A stretch of DNA of 64,000 nucleotides from Pseudogemmobacter bohemicus (lineage in GTDB: Bacteria; Pseudomonadota; Alphaproteobacteria; Rhodobacterales; Rhodobacteraceae): NCBI RefSeq assembly GCF_003290025.1, contig NZ_QNHG01000004.1, positions 593,595 to 657,594 on the forward strand. The letters are read 5' to 3'. A program made the position numbers and the translations under genes. The notes beneath the pieces were generated by a model. The model worked only from the letters and a program-made list of their open reading frames with translations. It was not told the origin of the DNA and did no database searches. This document shows positions 52,620 to 62,300 of the stretch, piece by piece; the first letter of the stretch is position 1, and each line of letters begins with the position of its first letter.

Positions 52620-53614
52620 ACGTCCCGACCAACAAAGCCCCGGTTGCCGCCGCAACCATCATGTCCTCTTCGGTGGATGAGGGCTATCCGACCCGCATGG
52701 CCCCCTTCGGTCACAAGCTGGTCGAACTGGCCCGCCACCGCCCCGAAATTCTGGGCATGAGCGCGGATCTGGCGAAATATACCGATATCCATATCTTCGC
52801 CCAGGCCTATCCTGACCGCTTCTACCAGATGGGCATGTCGGAACAGCTGATGGCGACCGCAGCGGGCGGGCTGGCGAAAGAAGGCTTCATCCCCTTCGCC
52901 ACCACCTATGCGACATTCGCCGCCCGTCGCTGCTATGACTTCATCAGCCAGGGCGTGGCCGAACAGGATGCCAACGTCAAATTCATCGGTGGCCTGCCGG
53001 GTCTGACAACGGGCTATGGCCCCAGCCACCAGGCGACCGATGACCTCGCGATCTTCCGCGCCATGCCGAACCTCACGGTAATCGACCCCTGCGACGCGGT
53101 GGATGTGGAACAGATGACCGAGGCCGTCGCCGATCACAAAGGCCCGGTCTATATGCGGATCCTGCGCGGCGCAGTGCCGGTGGTGCTGGACGAATACAAT
53201 TACCGTTTCCAGATCGGCAAAGCGGCGCTGTTGCGCGGCGGGCGCGATGTGCTGGTGATCTCGACCGGGTTTATGACGATGCGGGCGCTGGATGCGGCAA
53301 AGGATCTGCAAAAGGACAGCGTGGATGTGGCGGTGCTGCATGTGCCGACGCTGAAACCGCTGGACGAGGTGGCGATCATCCGCGAGGCGCAGCGCCCGGG
53401 CCGTCTGGTCGTGGTGGCCGAAAACCATTCCGAGATCGGTGGTTTGGGCGAGGCCGTCGCAGGCAGCCTGATGCGCGCGGGTGTGCATCCCGCAGGCTTC
53501 CGCCAGATCGCGCTGCCCGATGCCTTCCTTGACGCGGGCAGCCTGCCGGTCCTGCAGGACCGCTACGGCATCTCGCGCCGCGTGATGGGTGACAGCATCC
53601 GGCGCTGGCTCTGA
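52616..53614 (+). CDS. transketolase, C-terminal (pyrimidine-binding) subunit
   Basis: A 332-residue partner of the preceding subunit. It holds the catalytic glutamate region QMGMSEQLMATAAGGLAKEG that activates the TPP aminopyrimidine, FATTYATFAARRCYDFISQG, the phosphate-binding-like GLTTGYGPSHQATDDLAIF and the C-terminal lobe VLVISTGFMTMRALDAAKDL. It starts inside the stop of the N-terminal subunit gene (ATGA). The two proteins must assemble to form active sites at their interface. Confidence 0.9.
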   Translation: MNVPTNKAPVAAATIMSSSVDEGYPTRMAPFGHKLVELARHRPEILGMSADLAKYTDIHIFAQAYPDRFYQMGMSEQLMATAAGGLAKEGFIPFATTYATFAARRCYDFISQGVAEQDANVKFIGGLPGLTTGYGPSHQATDDLAIFRAMPNLTVIDPCDAVDVEQMTEAVADHKGPVYMRILRGAVPVVLDEYNYRFQIGKAALLRGGRDVLVISTGFMTMRALDAAKDLQKDSVDVAVLHVPTLKPLDEVAIIREAQRPGRLVVVAENHSEIGGLGEAVAGSLMRAGVHPAGFRQIALPDAFLDAGSLPVLQDRYGISRRVMGDSIRRWL

Positions 53615-53688
53615 TGCGGATCCGCTTTCCCGCTTGCCTTGCGCGGCCCCCGGCTGCGAAGGCATTTACGGGAAGAGGAGGCTGAACC

Positions 53689-54855
53689 ATGTCCGCACAG
53701 ATCATCGGCTGGGCGCATACGCGCTTTGGCAAAAGCGAGGCCCCCGACACCACTGCCCTGATGGCGGAGGTGATCGGGCCAGCCCTGCACCATGCCGGGA
53801 TCGGCGCAGAGGATGTCGACGGCATCTTCTGCGGTGTGTGGAACAACGGCTTTCAGGCGCAGGATTTTCAGGCGGCGCTGGTCGGCATGGCTTACCCCGC
53901 GCTGGCACAGGTGCCTGCGGTGCGGCTGGAAAACGCTTGCGCCACCGGCTCGGCGGCACTGTTCGCCGCGCTCGACTTCATCGCGGCCGGGCGCGGGCGT
54001 ATTGCGCTCGTGCTAGGGTCTGAGAAGATGACAGCCATCCCCGGCACCCGCGCCGGGGATATCCTGCTCGCTGCCTCCTGGATGCGCGAAGAGGCTGGCC
54101 CTGCGGGGTTTGCGGGCGTGTTTTCCCGGATCACACAAGAGTATTTCCACCGCAACGGCGATCACAGCAGCGAGATGGCAATGATCGCCGCCAAGAACCA
54201 CCACAACGCCATGGCCAACCCCCTGGCGCATCTGCACAAAGATCTTGGCATAGACTTCTGTGATGCGGTTTCCGATCTGAACCCGCTTGTCGCCGCGTCC
54301 CTGCGCCGCAGCGATTGCGCGCCGCTCTCGGACGGGGCGGCGGCGCTGGTGATCGCTGACGCCGGGACCGCCGCCACCATGCAACGCGCCATCGCCTTTC
54401 GCGCCCGCGTCCAGACCAATGACGTTCTGGCCCTGTCGCAGCGCGATCCCATCGCCTTTGACGGCCCCCGCCGCGCCTGGGCCGGGGCGCTGAAAACCGC
54501 CGGGCTGACGGCGGTTACCGACCTCGATCTGGTCGAGACCCATGACTGTTTCACCATCGCCGAGATGATCCAATATGAGGCGATGGGCCTGACCCCGCCC
54601 GGCCAGGGCTGGAGCGCGATCAGCGAAGGCCGGGTTCTGATGGGGGCCGAGCTGCCGGTCAATCCCTCGGGCGGACTGAAGGCGCGCGGCCATCCGATCG
54701 GGGCCACCGGGATTTCGATGCAGGTGATGGCGGCGCAGCAACTGATGGGCGAGGCCGGCGGCATGCAGGTGCCGGGCGCCGCTCTGGCGGGGGTGATGAA
54801 CATGGGGGGTGCCGCCGTCGCCAGCTATGTCTCGGTGCTGGAGCGCGTGAAATGA
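53689..54855 (+). CDS. thiolase-family acyl-CoA acetyltransferase (SCP-x-like)
   Basis: A 388-residue thiolase-fold protein. The nucleophilic cysteine is in VRLENACATGSAALFAALDF (near residue 84), the His loop is in VETHDCFTIAEMIQYEAMGL and the C-terminal catalytic region is NPSGGLKARGHPIGATGIS. The HDCF motif instead of NEAF places it in the SCP-x/non-decarboxylating type rather than classical acetoacetyl-CoA thiolase. It would cleave or form a 3-ketoacyl-CoA. It overlaps the acyl-CoA ligase gene by 4 bases, suggesting the ligase makes the CoA thioester it acts on. Confidence 0.88.
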   Translation: MSAQIIGWAHTRFGKSEAPDTTALMAEVIGPALHHAGIGAEDVDGIFCGVWNNGFQAQDFQAALVGMAYPALAQVPAVRLENACATGSAALFAALDFIAAGRGRIALVLGSEKMTAIPGTRAGDILLAASWMREEAGPAGFAGVFSRITQEYFHRNGDHSSEMAMIAAKNHHNAMANPLAHLHKDLGIDFCDAVSDLNPLVAASLRRSDCAPLSDGAAALVIADAGTAATMQRAIAFRARVQTNDVLALSQRDPIAFDGPRRAWAGALKTAGLTAVTDLDLVETHDCFTIAEMIQYEAMGLTPPGQGWSAISEGRVLMGAELPVNPSGGLKARGHPIGATGISMQVMAAQQLMGEAGGMQVPGAALAGVMNMGGAAVASYVSVLERVK

Positions 54856-56423
54856 GCGTGACCCTTGCCAGCGAGCGGGTGATGAACCTTGCCGAATTCC
54901 TCAGCCAGACAAGCCGCCGTGACCCCGATGGTCTCGCACTGGTCTGGGGCGAACTGCGGCTGAGCTGGGCGGTGCTCGACGCGCGCGTCTCGGCGATGGC
55001 GCTGCATCTGGCGCGGGATCACGGTGTGCAGCCGGGTGACCGCCTGTTGGTGCAATCCCCGAACTGCAACCAGCTTTTCGAGCTGATGTTCGCCTGTTTC
55101 CGCCTCGGCGCGGTCTATGTGCCGGTGAACTTCCGCCTGATGCCGCAGGATGTGGCAAAGCTCGCGAAAAGCTCAGGCGCGGTGGGCTTTGTCCATCACA
55201 GCGATTTCGCGGACCATGCCACCGCCTGCCGCGAGGCCTCCGCGGGCCTTAGGTTCTGCACTGAAATCAACATTCTCGAAGCCGGGATCGCCGCATATCA
55301 GGATCAGCCCTGCCCGAATGCGCCGGTGCTGCGCGACACACCCTGCTGGCTCTTTTACACCTCAGGCACCACCGGACTGCCGAAAGGGGCGATCCTGACG
55401 CATGGCCAGATGGCCTTTGTGATCAACAACCATCTGTGCGACCTGATGCCGGGCCTGATGCATGGCGAAACCGCGCTGGTGGTCGCCCCCCTCAGCCACG
55501 GCGCCGGGGTGCATCATCTGGCGATGGTGGCGCGGGGCGTGACCTCGGTGCTGTCTGACAGCCCGCGCTTTGATGCGGCAGAGATCTGGCGGCTGATCGC
55601 CCAATGGCGCGTCGTCACGATGTTCACCGTGCCGACCATCCTGAAGATGATCGTCGAGGCCGACCCCGACCGCACCTTTGACAGCAGCGCGCTGCGCTTT
55701 GTGATCTATGCCGGCGCGCCCATGTACCGCGCCGACCAGATCCGCGCGCTCAATCGTCTGGGCCCGGTATTGGTGCAATATTATGGCCTCGGCGAAGTCA
55801 CCGGGGCGATCACCGTACTGCCGCCGCATCTCCATTCCACCGGCCCTGATTTCCGCACCGGCACCTGCGGCCTGCCCCGCACCGGCATGCTGATCGAGGT
55901 GCAGGATGCCTCGGGCCAGGCGCTGCCCCCGGGTGAGACCGGCGAGATCTGCGTGATCGGCCCCGCCGTGGTTGCAGGCTATCACGACAACCCCACCGCC
56001 ACGGCTGCGGCCTTCCGGGGTGGCTGGTTCCGCACCGGCGATCTGGGGCATATGGATGCCGGGGGCTATCTTTACCTGACCGACCGTGCCTCGGATATGT
56101 TCATCTCGGGCGGCTCCAACATCTATCCGCGCGAGATCGAGGAGAAGATCCTCGCCCTCGATCATGTCGCGGAATGCGCTGTTCTGGGCGTGCCGGATGC
56201 GCGATGGGGTGAGGCGGGCTTTGCCATCGTGGTGCTGCGCCCCGGCGTGGTGCCGGATGAGGCGGCCCTGCGCGCGTCCCTCGCGGGCAGTCTCGCCAGT
56301 TACAAACTCCCCCGCCATATCCGGTTCTTCGAGGCTTTGCCCAAGACCGGCTATGGCAAGATTTCCAAAAAAGACCTGCGGCAGGAGCTGCGGCGACGCG
56401 GGTTCCTGCCCGAAGATCAGTGA
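54852..56423 (+). CDS. AMP-dependent acyl-CoA synthetase/ligase
   Basis: A 523-residue ANL-superfamily enzyme. The P-loop motif is FYTSGTTGLPKGAILTH near residue 170; the A5 region is VQYYGLGEVTGAITVLPPHL; the hinge is YLTDRASDMFISGGSNIYPR and the catalytic lysine is in GYGKISKKDLRQEL near the C-terminus. It adenylates a carboxylic acid and transfers it to CoA. Placed between the thiolase and an SDR in the TRAP operon, it likely activates an acid produced in the pathway. Substrate unknown. Confidence 0.92.
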   Translation: MSVTLASERVMNLAEFLSQTSRRDPDGLALVWGELRLSWAVLDARVSAMALHLARDHGVQPGDRLLVQSPNCNQLFELMFACFRLGAVYVPVNFRLMPQDVAKLAKSSGAVGFVHHSDFADHATACREASAGLRFCTEINILEAGIAAYQDQPCPNAPVLRDTPCWLFYTSGTTGLPKGAILTHGQMAFVINNHLCDLMPGLMHGETALVVAPLSHGAGVHHLAMVARGVTSVLSDSPRFDAAEIWRLIAQWRVVTMFTVPTILKMIVEADPDRTFDSSALRFVIYAGAPMYRADQIRALNRLGPVLVQYYGLGEVTGAITVLPPHLHSTGPDFRTGTCGLPRTGMLIEVQDASGQALPPGETGEICVIGPAVVAGYHDNPTATAAAFRGGWFRTGDLGHMDAGGYLYLTDRASDMFISGGSNIYPREIEEKILALDHVAECAVLGVPDARWGEAGFAIVVLRPGVVPDEAALRASLAGSLASYKLPRHIRFFEALPKTGYGKISKKDLRQELRRRGFLPEDQ

Positions 56424-56434
56424 AAGGAATGCCC

Positions 56435-57178
56435 ATGCAGGGAAAAGTTGTCATCGTGACCGGAGGGGCCTCCGGCATCGGGCGTGCAGTGGTTGACCGC
56501 CTCTGCGCCGAGGGCGCAGTGGCCGCCGTCTTTGACCTGCCCGGCGCAGCGATGGACGCATTGGCCGCCGAAGGCCGGGCCGGGGTCGAAATCTTCCCCC
56601 TCGACATCACCGATGAGGCGGCGGTGACAGCGGCGGCGGCGGATCTGCGGCAGCGTCACGGCGCGGTCCATGGCGTCGTGAATTCCGCCGGGATCGCGAC
56701 CGTCTGCCCGGCGATGGAAGTCGACACCCAGACCTTTCGCCGCATCCTCGATGTCAATGTGATCGGCTGTTTCATCGTCACCCGCGCGGCTGTGGCGCAG
56801 ATGGAGGGCGAAGGCGCGGTGGTCAATATCGCCTCGGTCTCGGGCATCCGCGGCAATGAGGGGCGGATGGCCTATGGCGCCTCGAAAGGCGCGGTGATCA
56901 TGATGGGGAATTCGCTCTCGGTCGAGCTGGCCCCGCTGGGGATCAGGGTCAACACAGTCGCGCCCGGGCCGGTCGATACGCCGATGGTTCTCGCCCATCA
57001 CTCGCAGGAGATGCGGGAAGGCTGGCTCAATGCATTGTCGATAAAGCGCTATGCCCTGCCAGAAGAGATTGCCGAAGCGACGATCTTCCTTCTCGATAGC
57101 CGCAGATCCGGCTTCATCACCGGACATACGCTTGCTGTCGACGGGGGATTCTTGTCGCGTGGAACAGTCAATCCATGA
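56435..57178 (+). CDS. short-chain dehydrogenase/reductase
   Basis: A 247-residue SDR with the cofactor loop TGGASGIGRAVVDRL, the NSAG motif, Ser in NIASVSG and the active-site pair in YGASKGAVIMMGNSLSVELA; the C-terminus is GHTLAVDGGFLSRG. The start ATG at 56435 is chosen because AAAGGA precedes it by six bases; a GTG at 56420 overlapping the ligase stop is an alternative. As the last gene of the operon it may act as a 3-hydroxyacyl-CoA or alcohol dehydrogenase. Confidence 0.88.
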   Translation: MQGKVVIVTGGASGIGRAVVDRLCAEGAVAAVFDLPGAAMDALAAEGRAGVEIFPLDITDEAAVTAAAADLRQRHGAVHGVVNSAGIATVCPAMEVDTQTFRRILDVNVIGCFIVTRAAVAQMEGEGAVVNIASVSGIRGNEGRMAYGASKGAVIMMGNSLSVELAPLGIRVNTVAPGPVDTPMVLAHHSQEMREGWLNALSIKRYALPEEIAEATIFLLDSRRSGFITGHTLAVDGGFLSRGTVNP

Positions 57179-57667
57179 GGGTTCCGTACGGACAGCCTGA
57201 CACAAATTGGATATTCACTGATTGATGGTGCGATCCTTTCTCTAGAGTAGCAGGATGCGCTATGGGTAAATTCGCATCACAGCGACATGAGCACGCGCGC
57301 TGATCGAGAAAAGGCCAAGCGTCATCGTGCAGGGCGATCTCACCCGAACCGAAGGCGCCTCCCTGGCGCGACCATCGGCATTCCCCCGGATAAGCCGGAG
57401 CTTATCGCTGGCGCCGGCCAAGACTTCGATGCCGCAAGCTTCGCGGCCGGCTTTCGACACGCCTCCCTCACACCGCACGTCGTGCAGAGATCGAGATTCG
57501 GCGATCGACGGGCAAACAGACCAGGCATCAGGGCGACGCGTGGCCCCAGGGGCATCGCAAACGCATCCGGTAGCCTTCGGTTGGATCAGAACGGTTGGTG
57601 GCATTACCCAGTGTTCATCGCGGACCAACGGTGTGTGCCTTCAGGATTGCTGACGAACGGCAGGGCT
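57179..57667. other. 489-bp stretch without a recognisable gene
   Basis: Frames are open on both strands but none resembles a known protein and none has a good ribosome-binding site. No strong hairpin or repeat was found. It may be the remains of a lost gene. Confidence 0.5.
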
Positions 57668-58173
57668 TCAAACTGTCACCTTGAATGTCTTCCCGAACCA
57701 GTCTTCAAGCAGCTGCTTGTCATAAGCGAAGCGCTCGGTGTCATTTATGGCGCCCGGGCGGGACAGGTAGTTCATGTCGGAGAGGCGAACTTCGTCCTGC
57801 CTGATGACTTTCCCGGCTTCGGTGAGCGTATAGCGGAAGCGGATCCTCGGGGCGTGGTATCGCGCATGATGCGGACATCGCGACAGTCGAAGTTCCAGGA
57901 CTCTAACTCGCCGGCGAGATCAATGTCGAGGACTTCGATCGTCAGGTCCTGCCCCACCGGGAGGTAGCGATGCGCCAGGTTCCCGAACTCCGTGTCGAAC
58001 TCCGTGTCGAACTCGGCCAGCACCGAGGCACGGGTACGCTCCTGCCGGAACTCGCGGTCGCGGAACTTTTCCGCGGCGATATAGGTGACGGTGGCATCGG
58101 CCGCCGCCGTGCCGGTCGCGCCGATCAACACAGGCAGCGCAAGAACTGCGAAGAGGAATAGAGCCCTGAGCAT
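57668..58173 (-). pseudogene. DUF3016 family protein, frameshifted
   Basis: An exported protein (signal LRALFLFAVLALPVLIGATG) of the DUF3016 type: ATVTYIAAEKFRDREF, QDLTIEVLDIDLAGELESWN, VRIMRDTTP. The family pattern then continues in another frame as RIRFRYTLTEAGKVI, VRLSDMNYLSRPG, AYDKQLLEDWFGKTF and a stop at 57668. The break is at the G-run 57849-57852 (C-run on the coding strand), typical of a one-base slippage or a sequencing error. Otherwise the gene looks complete (~168 codons). Just before the break of similarity it has an in-frame duplication, EFDTEFDTEF. The start at 58173 has AAGGG upstream. The 326 bp beyond it hold no gene. Confidence 0.8.
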
Positions 58174-58499
58174 GGGAACCCTTGGCATCATGGGTCTGCG
58201 GGTTCAGTATGGGGAGGGCAAGTGCCGGATGCCCAGGCGGGCGGTGGGCGGTTTCAGGGTCGTCCGGGCCAACGGCGGACGACATCAGGGCAATGTGGCC
58301 TTGCCGATTTTGCGCTATGGTTTCCGCGCAAGTGCTTCCGATATGCTTCCGGGCTTCGGGAAGCCCAATGCAGAGCGCCTCCCAAATCAGGCTTAAAACT
58401 TTGTAATATAAAGTATAATCTGGTTTCGGGGATGCAGTTCCAGAAATTCTTACTTTTGCATCAAGCCGAATGGCACGATCCGGAACCCCGTGCTGCATA

Positions 58500-58795
58500 A
58501 GGGATTTCCCTTTGGATGCAAACCGCGCGGAACGCTGTTCATCGACACGAAGGGGCCTCGGCGCAGTCGGAGACCTCGTCCATATCTCCACCCACAACGC
58601 GACACGGCTGGCCTATACCGAGGTGCAGGCCAACCATCGCTGGTGGCCTTCTGCGCGCTCCACTGGTTCCGCAATCATGGCGACGGAGGCCGACGGACGA
58701 TGACCGGCTCAGCCTGCCGCTCTCACCGCTGCGCCAAGGCCAGCCCGATACCGCCCGCATTCAGGCCCTGCCGATCCCCCGATCAGACATGACCG
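58500..58795 (+). mobile_element. IS481/IS3-type transposase remnant
   Basis: Fragments in three frames follow the order of the DDE core of IS481-type transposases: FIDTKGPRRSRRPRP then LGAVGDLVHISTHNATRLAY with EVQANH, then VAFCALHWFRNHGDGG, then GSACRSHRCAKASPI. These correspond to the HIDxKKLGR, DDxTRLAY, AFLxRALxWF and SxYRSxxFAKA regions. Each step requires a frameshift, and the C-terminus and inverted repeats were not found. It lies immediately upstream of the CRISPR locus. Confidence 0.7.
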
Positions 58796-58810
58796 CAGAA
58801 ATGAAAAAGA

Positions 58811-58826
58811 CAGGGCCGTAGCCCTG
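58811..58826 (+). terminator. hairpin upstream of the CRISPR locus
   Basis: CAGGGC CGTA GCCCTG is a perfect 6-bp stem followed by CCCTTATTT. It may end transcripts entering from the IS relic and insulate the tracrRNA region. Confidence 0.55.
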
Positions 58827-58853
58827 CCCTTATTTGGTGCAGTCAAACTGCTT

Positions 58854-58886
58854 GTTAACAGCCAGCCTGCGGTTTCTGAGCCTTCA
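58854..58886 (+). repeat. degenerate CRISPR-repeat-like element in crRNA orientation
   Basis: The 15-mer GCCTGCGGTTTCTGA (58865-58879) is identical to part of the array repeat read on the minus strand (crRNA sense). The flanking bases also follow the repeat loosely, starting with GTT at 58854. It is inverted relative to the tracrRNA anti-repeat 100 bp downstream, so the two can pair over ~20 bp (GCCTGCGGTT...GCCTT with AAGGC...AACCGCAGGC). Confidence 0.65.
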
Positions 58887-58987
58887 GTTTCACAGCAGAA
58901 AACCTGACAGTCAATCCTTATTTCCGGGGGGAGGCACAGCGCGATGGCGAGACAGACCTGCCACCGGGAAGCAGTGCAATCCGGTGG

Positions 58988-59119
58988 AAGGCTTCAGAAC
59001 CGCAGGCAGACCGCAACCAGACGCCAACAAACTCTCGCTTCATGCGAAACGCTCAAGAACGGTCGGTCTAAGTCACACCACGGTTGTGGACGCCGGGTGC
59101 TGCCGCTAGGTTAGCTTTT
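58988..59119 (+). ncRNA. tracrRNA of the type II-C system (predicted)
   Basis: The segment 58988-59017 (GGCTTCAGAACCGCAGGC then AGACCGCAAC) matches the plus-strand form of the array repeat at about 26 of 30 positions with two small gaps, so its RNA would pair with crRNA made from the minus strand. It is followed by TCGC-TTCAT-GCGA (59035-59047), CCAC-GGTT-GTGG (59078-59089) and GCTA-GGT-TAGC-TTTT (59105-59119), a short terminator-like hairpin. Anti-repeat, two hairpins and a U-run in this order are the standard tracrRNA plan. Promoter not identified. The length would be about 130 nt. Confidence 0.75.
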
Positions 59120-59178
59120 GCGAAGTGGCCACTTCGCTAGCCTGCTCGTATCCGGGTGTGGACCCCGGTCGAGCAGGC
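59120..59178. repeat. two strong palindromes between tracrRNA and cas9
   Basis: GCGAAGTGGCCACTTCGC (59120-59137) is a perfect 18-bp palindrome. Directly after it, GCCTGCTCG (59140-59148) and CGAGCAGGC (59170-59178) form a perfect 9-bp stem enclosing a second stem CCGGG/CCCGG. They may be the real tracrRNA terminator, a bidirectional terminator or a protein-binding site. The 125 bp from here to cas9 should hold the cas promoter; no strong -35/-10 pair was found. Confidence 0.7.
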
Positions 59179-59303
59179 AACCGTCTGCGATAGCTATTGC
59201 GCGCATTTGTAGCGACACGATTAGAGTATTTCGTTGGCGTCTGAGGGACTAAAAATCCGCACGCCCTGAAATGTTTCATTATTATAACATCAAGGACCGC
59301 GTC

Positions 59304-62300
59304 ATGCCCACCACACTTGGAATTGATCTCGGGACGGCCTCCCTGGGCTGGAGCCTTCTGGACGACGACCGGCGCATCATCGACCTCGGGGTGATCATTT
59401 TCAGCGCAGCGGCCGGCGCGGGGCGGGATCCGCAATCGGGGGCGCCCCTGGCCGAAGGACGGCGCGAGGCGCGCTCGGCCAGACGCAGGCGCGACAGGTA
59501 TATCGGTCGTCGCTCGGCCCTGCTGGGCAAGCTGATCGCCCTTGGCCTGTTGCCGGGCGCCCCACCGCCAAAGGATCGCGACCGCCGCCGCAACGCGCCG
59601 GTCGTGAATGACGAAACCCGGGCGCTGGCGGGGCTTGACCCATATGATCTCCGGCGGCGGGCGCTGTCGGAACCGCTTGCCCCGCATGAAATCGGTCGTG
59701 TGATCTTTGCCCTCAACACGCGGCGGGGCTTCAAATCGAACCGTAAGGCGGATCGCGGCCGCAACGAGGCCGACAGCGGCAAGATCGCGCTTGCCGGCCA
59801 GGCCCTGAATGCCGCCCTCGACGGACGGACGCTGGGCCAGTTTCTGGCCGAACGGATCGACGCCGGGCAACCGGCCCGTGTCCGCATGGGGGGCGAGAAC
59901 CAGGCCTATGATTTCTACCCGCAGCGCGACCATCTCGAAGACGAATTTGCCCGCATCTGGGAGGCACAGGCAGCCTTCAACCCTGCCCTTCTGACCGAGG
60001 CCGCGCGGGCGGAAATCCATCGCGTCCTTTTCTTTCAGCGCCCGCTGAAGGAGCCTGTGATCGGGCCTTGCACCTTCGCCGGCATGAACGGTGTGCCGCA
60101 GGACGAAAAGCGGCTGGCCAGGGCGCATCCGCTGTTTCAGGAACGGCGCCTTTATGAAGAGGTCAACCAGTTGCGCGTTGTCTCGGCCGGAGCAGCGGGG
60201 CGCGAACTGACACTGGATGAGCGCAACGCACTGATCATGGCCTTGCGCGAAAAGAAGAAGATCAGCTTTGCGACATTGGGCGGCAAAGTCCTGAAACTGG
60301 CCGAGGGCGAGCGGTTCAACAAGGAAAGCGAGACCCGCAAGGAGCTGACCGGGGACGAGGTCAGGGCCGAGATGTCGGACAAGAAGCGGTTCGGCAATCG
60401 CTGGCTGCATTTCCCGCTGGAGCGGCAGTTGCAGATCCTCGACCGGGTGCAGAACGAGGAAAACCCCGAAACGCTGCTGTCATGGCTGCAAGCGGAGTGC
60501 GGGCTGGATGCGGCTGCGGCGCAGGCGGTGGCAAAAGCGAACCTGCCCGAAGGCCATGGCCGCTTTGGCGAAACGGCAACGCGCGCGCTGATCGCTGCAT
60601 TGAAGGCCGAAGTCATCACCTATGACAAGGCAGCTGCCGTGGCGGGCTTTCACCACAGCGACCATCGCAGCGGCGAAGTGTTCGGCACCCTGCCCTATTA
60701 TGGCCAGATCCTCACCCGCGAGATTGCCCCCGGCAAGCCGGAATATGGCGATGACCTCGAACGCCAGTTCGGCAAGGTGACCAACCCGACCGTGCATATC
60801 GGCCTGCGCCAGTTGCAGAAGCTCGTGAATGCGGTGATCGCCCGCCATGGCAAGCCGGACCGGATCGTCATCGAACTCGCGCGCGAACTGAAACTGAACG
60901 ACAAGCAGAAGAAAGAGCATCAGGATCGCATCCGCAAAGACACCGCCGCCGCGCAAAGGCGCAGCGAAGCGCTGATCGAAGCCGACCGTCCCGATACCGG
61001 CGCCAACCGCGCGCTGCTGAAGCAATGGGAAGAACTGAACCCTGCCAATATGCTCGACCGGCGTTGCCCTTATTGCGGCGAGCCGATCGGCATGGGGCAG
61101 GTCTTTAATGGTGAGGTCGATATCGACCATATCATTCCCTACTCCATATCGCTGGATGACAGCCCCTCGAACAAGGTGCTGGCGCATCGCGCCTGCAACC
61201 GCAGGAAGGGCAATATGACGCCCTGGCGCAGATGGGGCCATATCCCGGAGGACTGGGAAAAGGTCTCGACACAGGTTGCGCGGATGCATCGGTCAAAACA
61301 ATGGCGCTTTGGCCCCGATGCCGAAGAACGGATGGAGCGTGATGGCGGTTTCGCGGCGCGGCAACTGACCGATACGCAGTATCTCGCACGGATTGCCGGA
61401 AAATATCTGCGCGCCCTTTACCCCACCGCCGAGGATGGCCGCGTCGATGTCATCCCCGGCCGCATGACCGCGATGCTGCGCCGGGTCTGGGGGCTGGACA
61501 GCCTGCTGCCCGACCATAACTTTGTGGAAAACAAGCATTCCAACGCCCCGAAAAACCGGCTCGACCATCGCCACCATGCGATTGACGCCGCGGTTGCCGC
61601 CGTCACCAGCCTGTCCCTGATGCAGGGCATCGCCACAGCGGCCGCAAGGGCCGAGGCGCAGGAGCTGGATCGGATTTTCGAGGATCTGCCACAACCCTGG
61701 CATGGGTTTCGCGAAGACCTCGGCGAAAGGCTTGCCCGCACCGTTGCCATGCACAAGCCCGACCATGGGCGCAGCGCCACGCCTTCACGCCACCGCGATG
61801 TCACGGCCGGCAAGCTGCACAATGATACCGCCTATGGGCTGACGGGCCTGACCACAGCCGATGGCAAGACGCCCATCGTCGTGCATCGCGTCCCGCTGAC
61901 CTCGCTCAAGCCTGCGCAGATCGCGGATCCGGCCAGCATCCCGGACGAGGCTCTGCGCATGGCGCTTTGGCTGGCAACGCGGGACTGCTCCGGCAAGGCC
62001 TTCGACCAGGCGCTGGCGAAATTTGCGGCGGAACATCCGGTCTTCAGGGGCATCCGCCGTGTGCGCCTGCGCGAGCCGCTGAATGTGATCCCGATCCGTG
62101 CTGCCTCCGGGCGCATCTACAAGGCCTATAAGGGGGACGCCAACGCCCGCTATGATGTCTGGCGACTGCCGGATGGCAAATGGCAGGCAGATGTGGTGCC
62201 GATGTTCGATGCGCATTCCCGCGACACAACCGACCGGCGCCCGCATCCTGCAGCAAAAAAGGTGCTCAGTCTGAAACAGGGCGATGTAATCGCGGTCGAG

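Noticed and set aside
57287..57967. A 226-codon plus-strand frame overlapping the DUF3016 gene
   Set aside because: No motif or ribosome-binding site, and its second half is antisense to the clearly conserved DUF3016 sequence.
58401..58419. TTGTAA and TATAAT hexamers in an AT-rich patch upstream of the IS481 relic
   Set aside because: The spacing is only 7 bp, no gene starts nearby, and the patch is better explained as intergenic AT-rich DNA.
59106..60410. A 434-codon minus-strand frame opposite the start of cas9
   Set aside because: No recognisable motif, and cas9 on the plus strand has all catalytic residues. It also overlaps the tracrRNA region and is a shadow.
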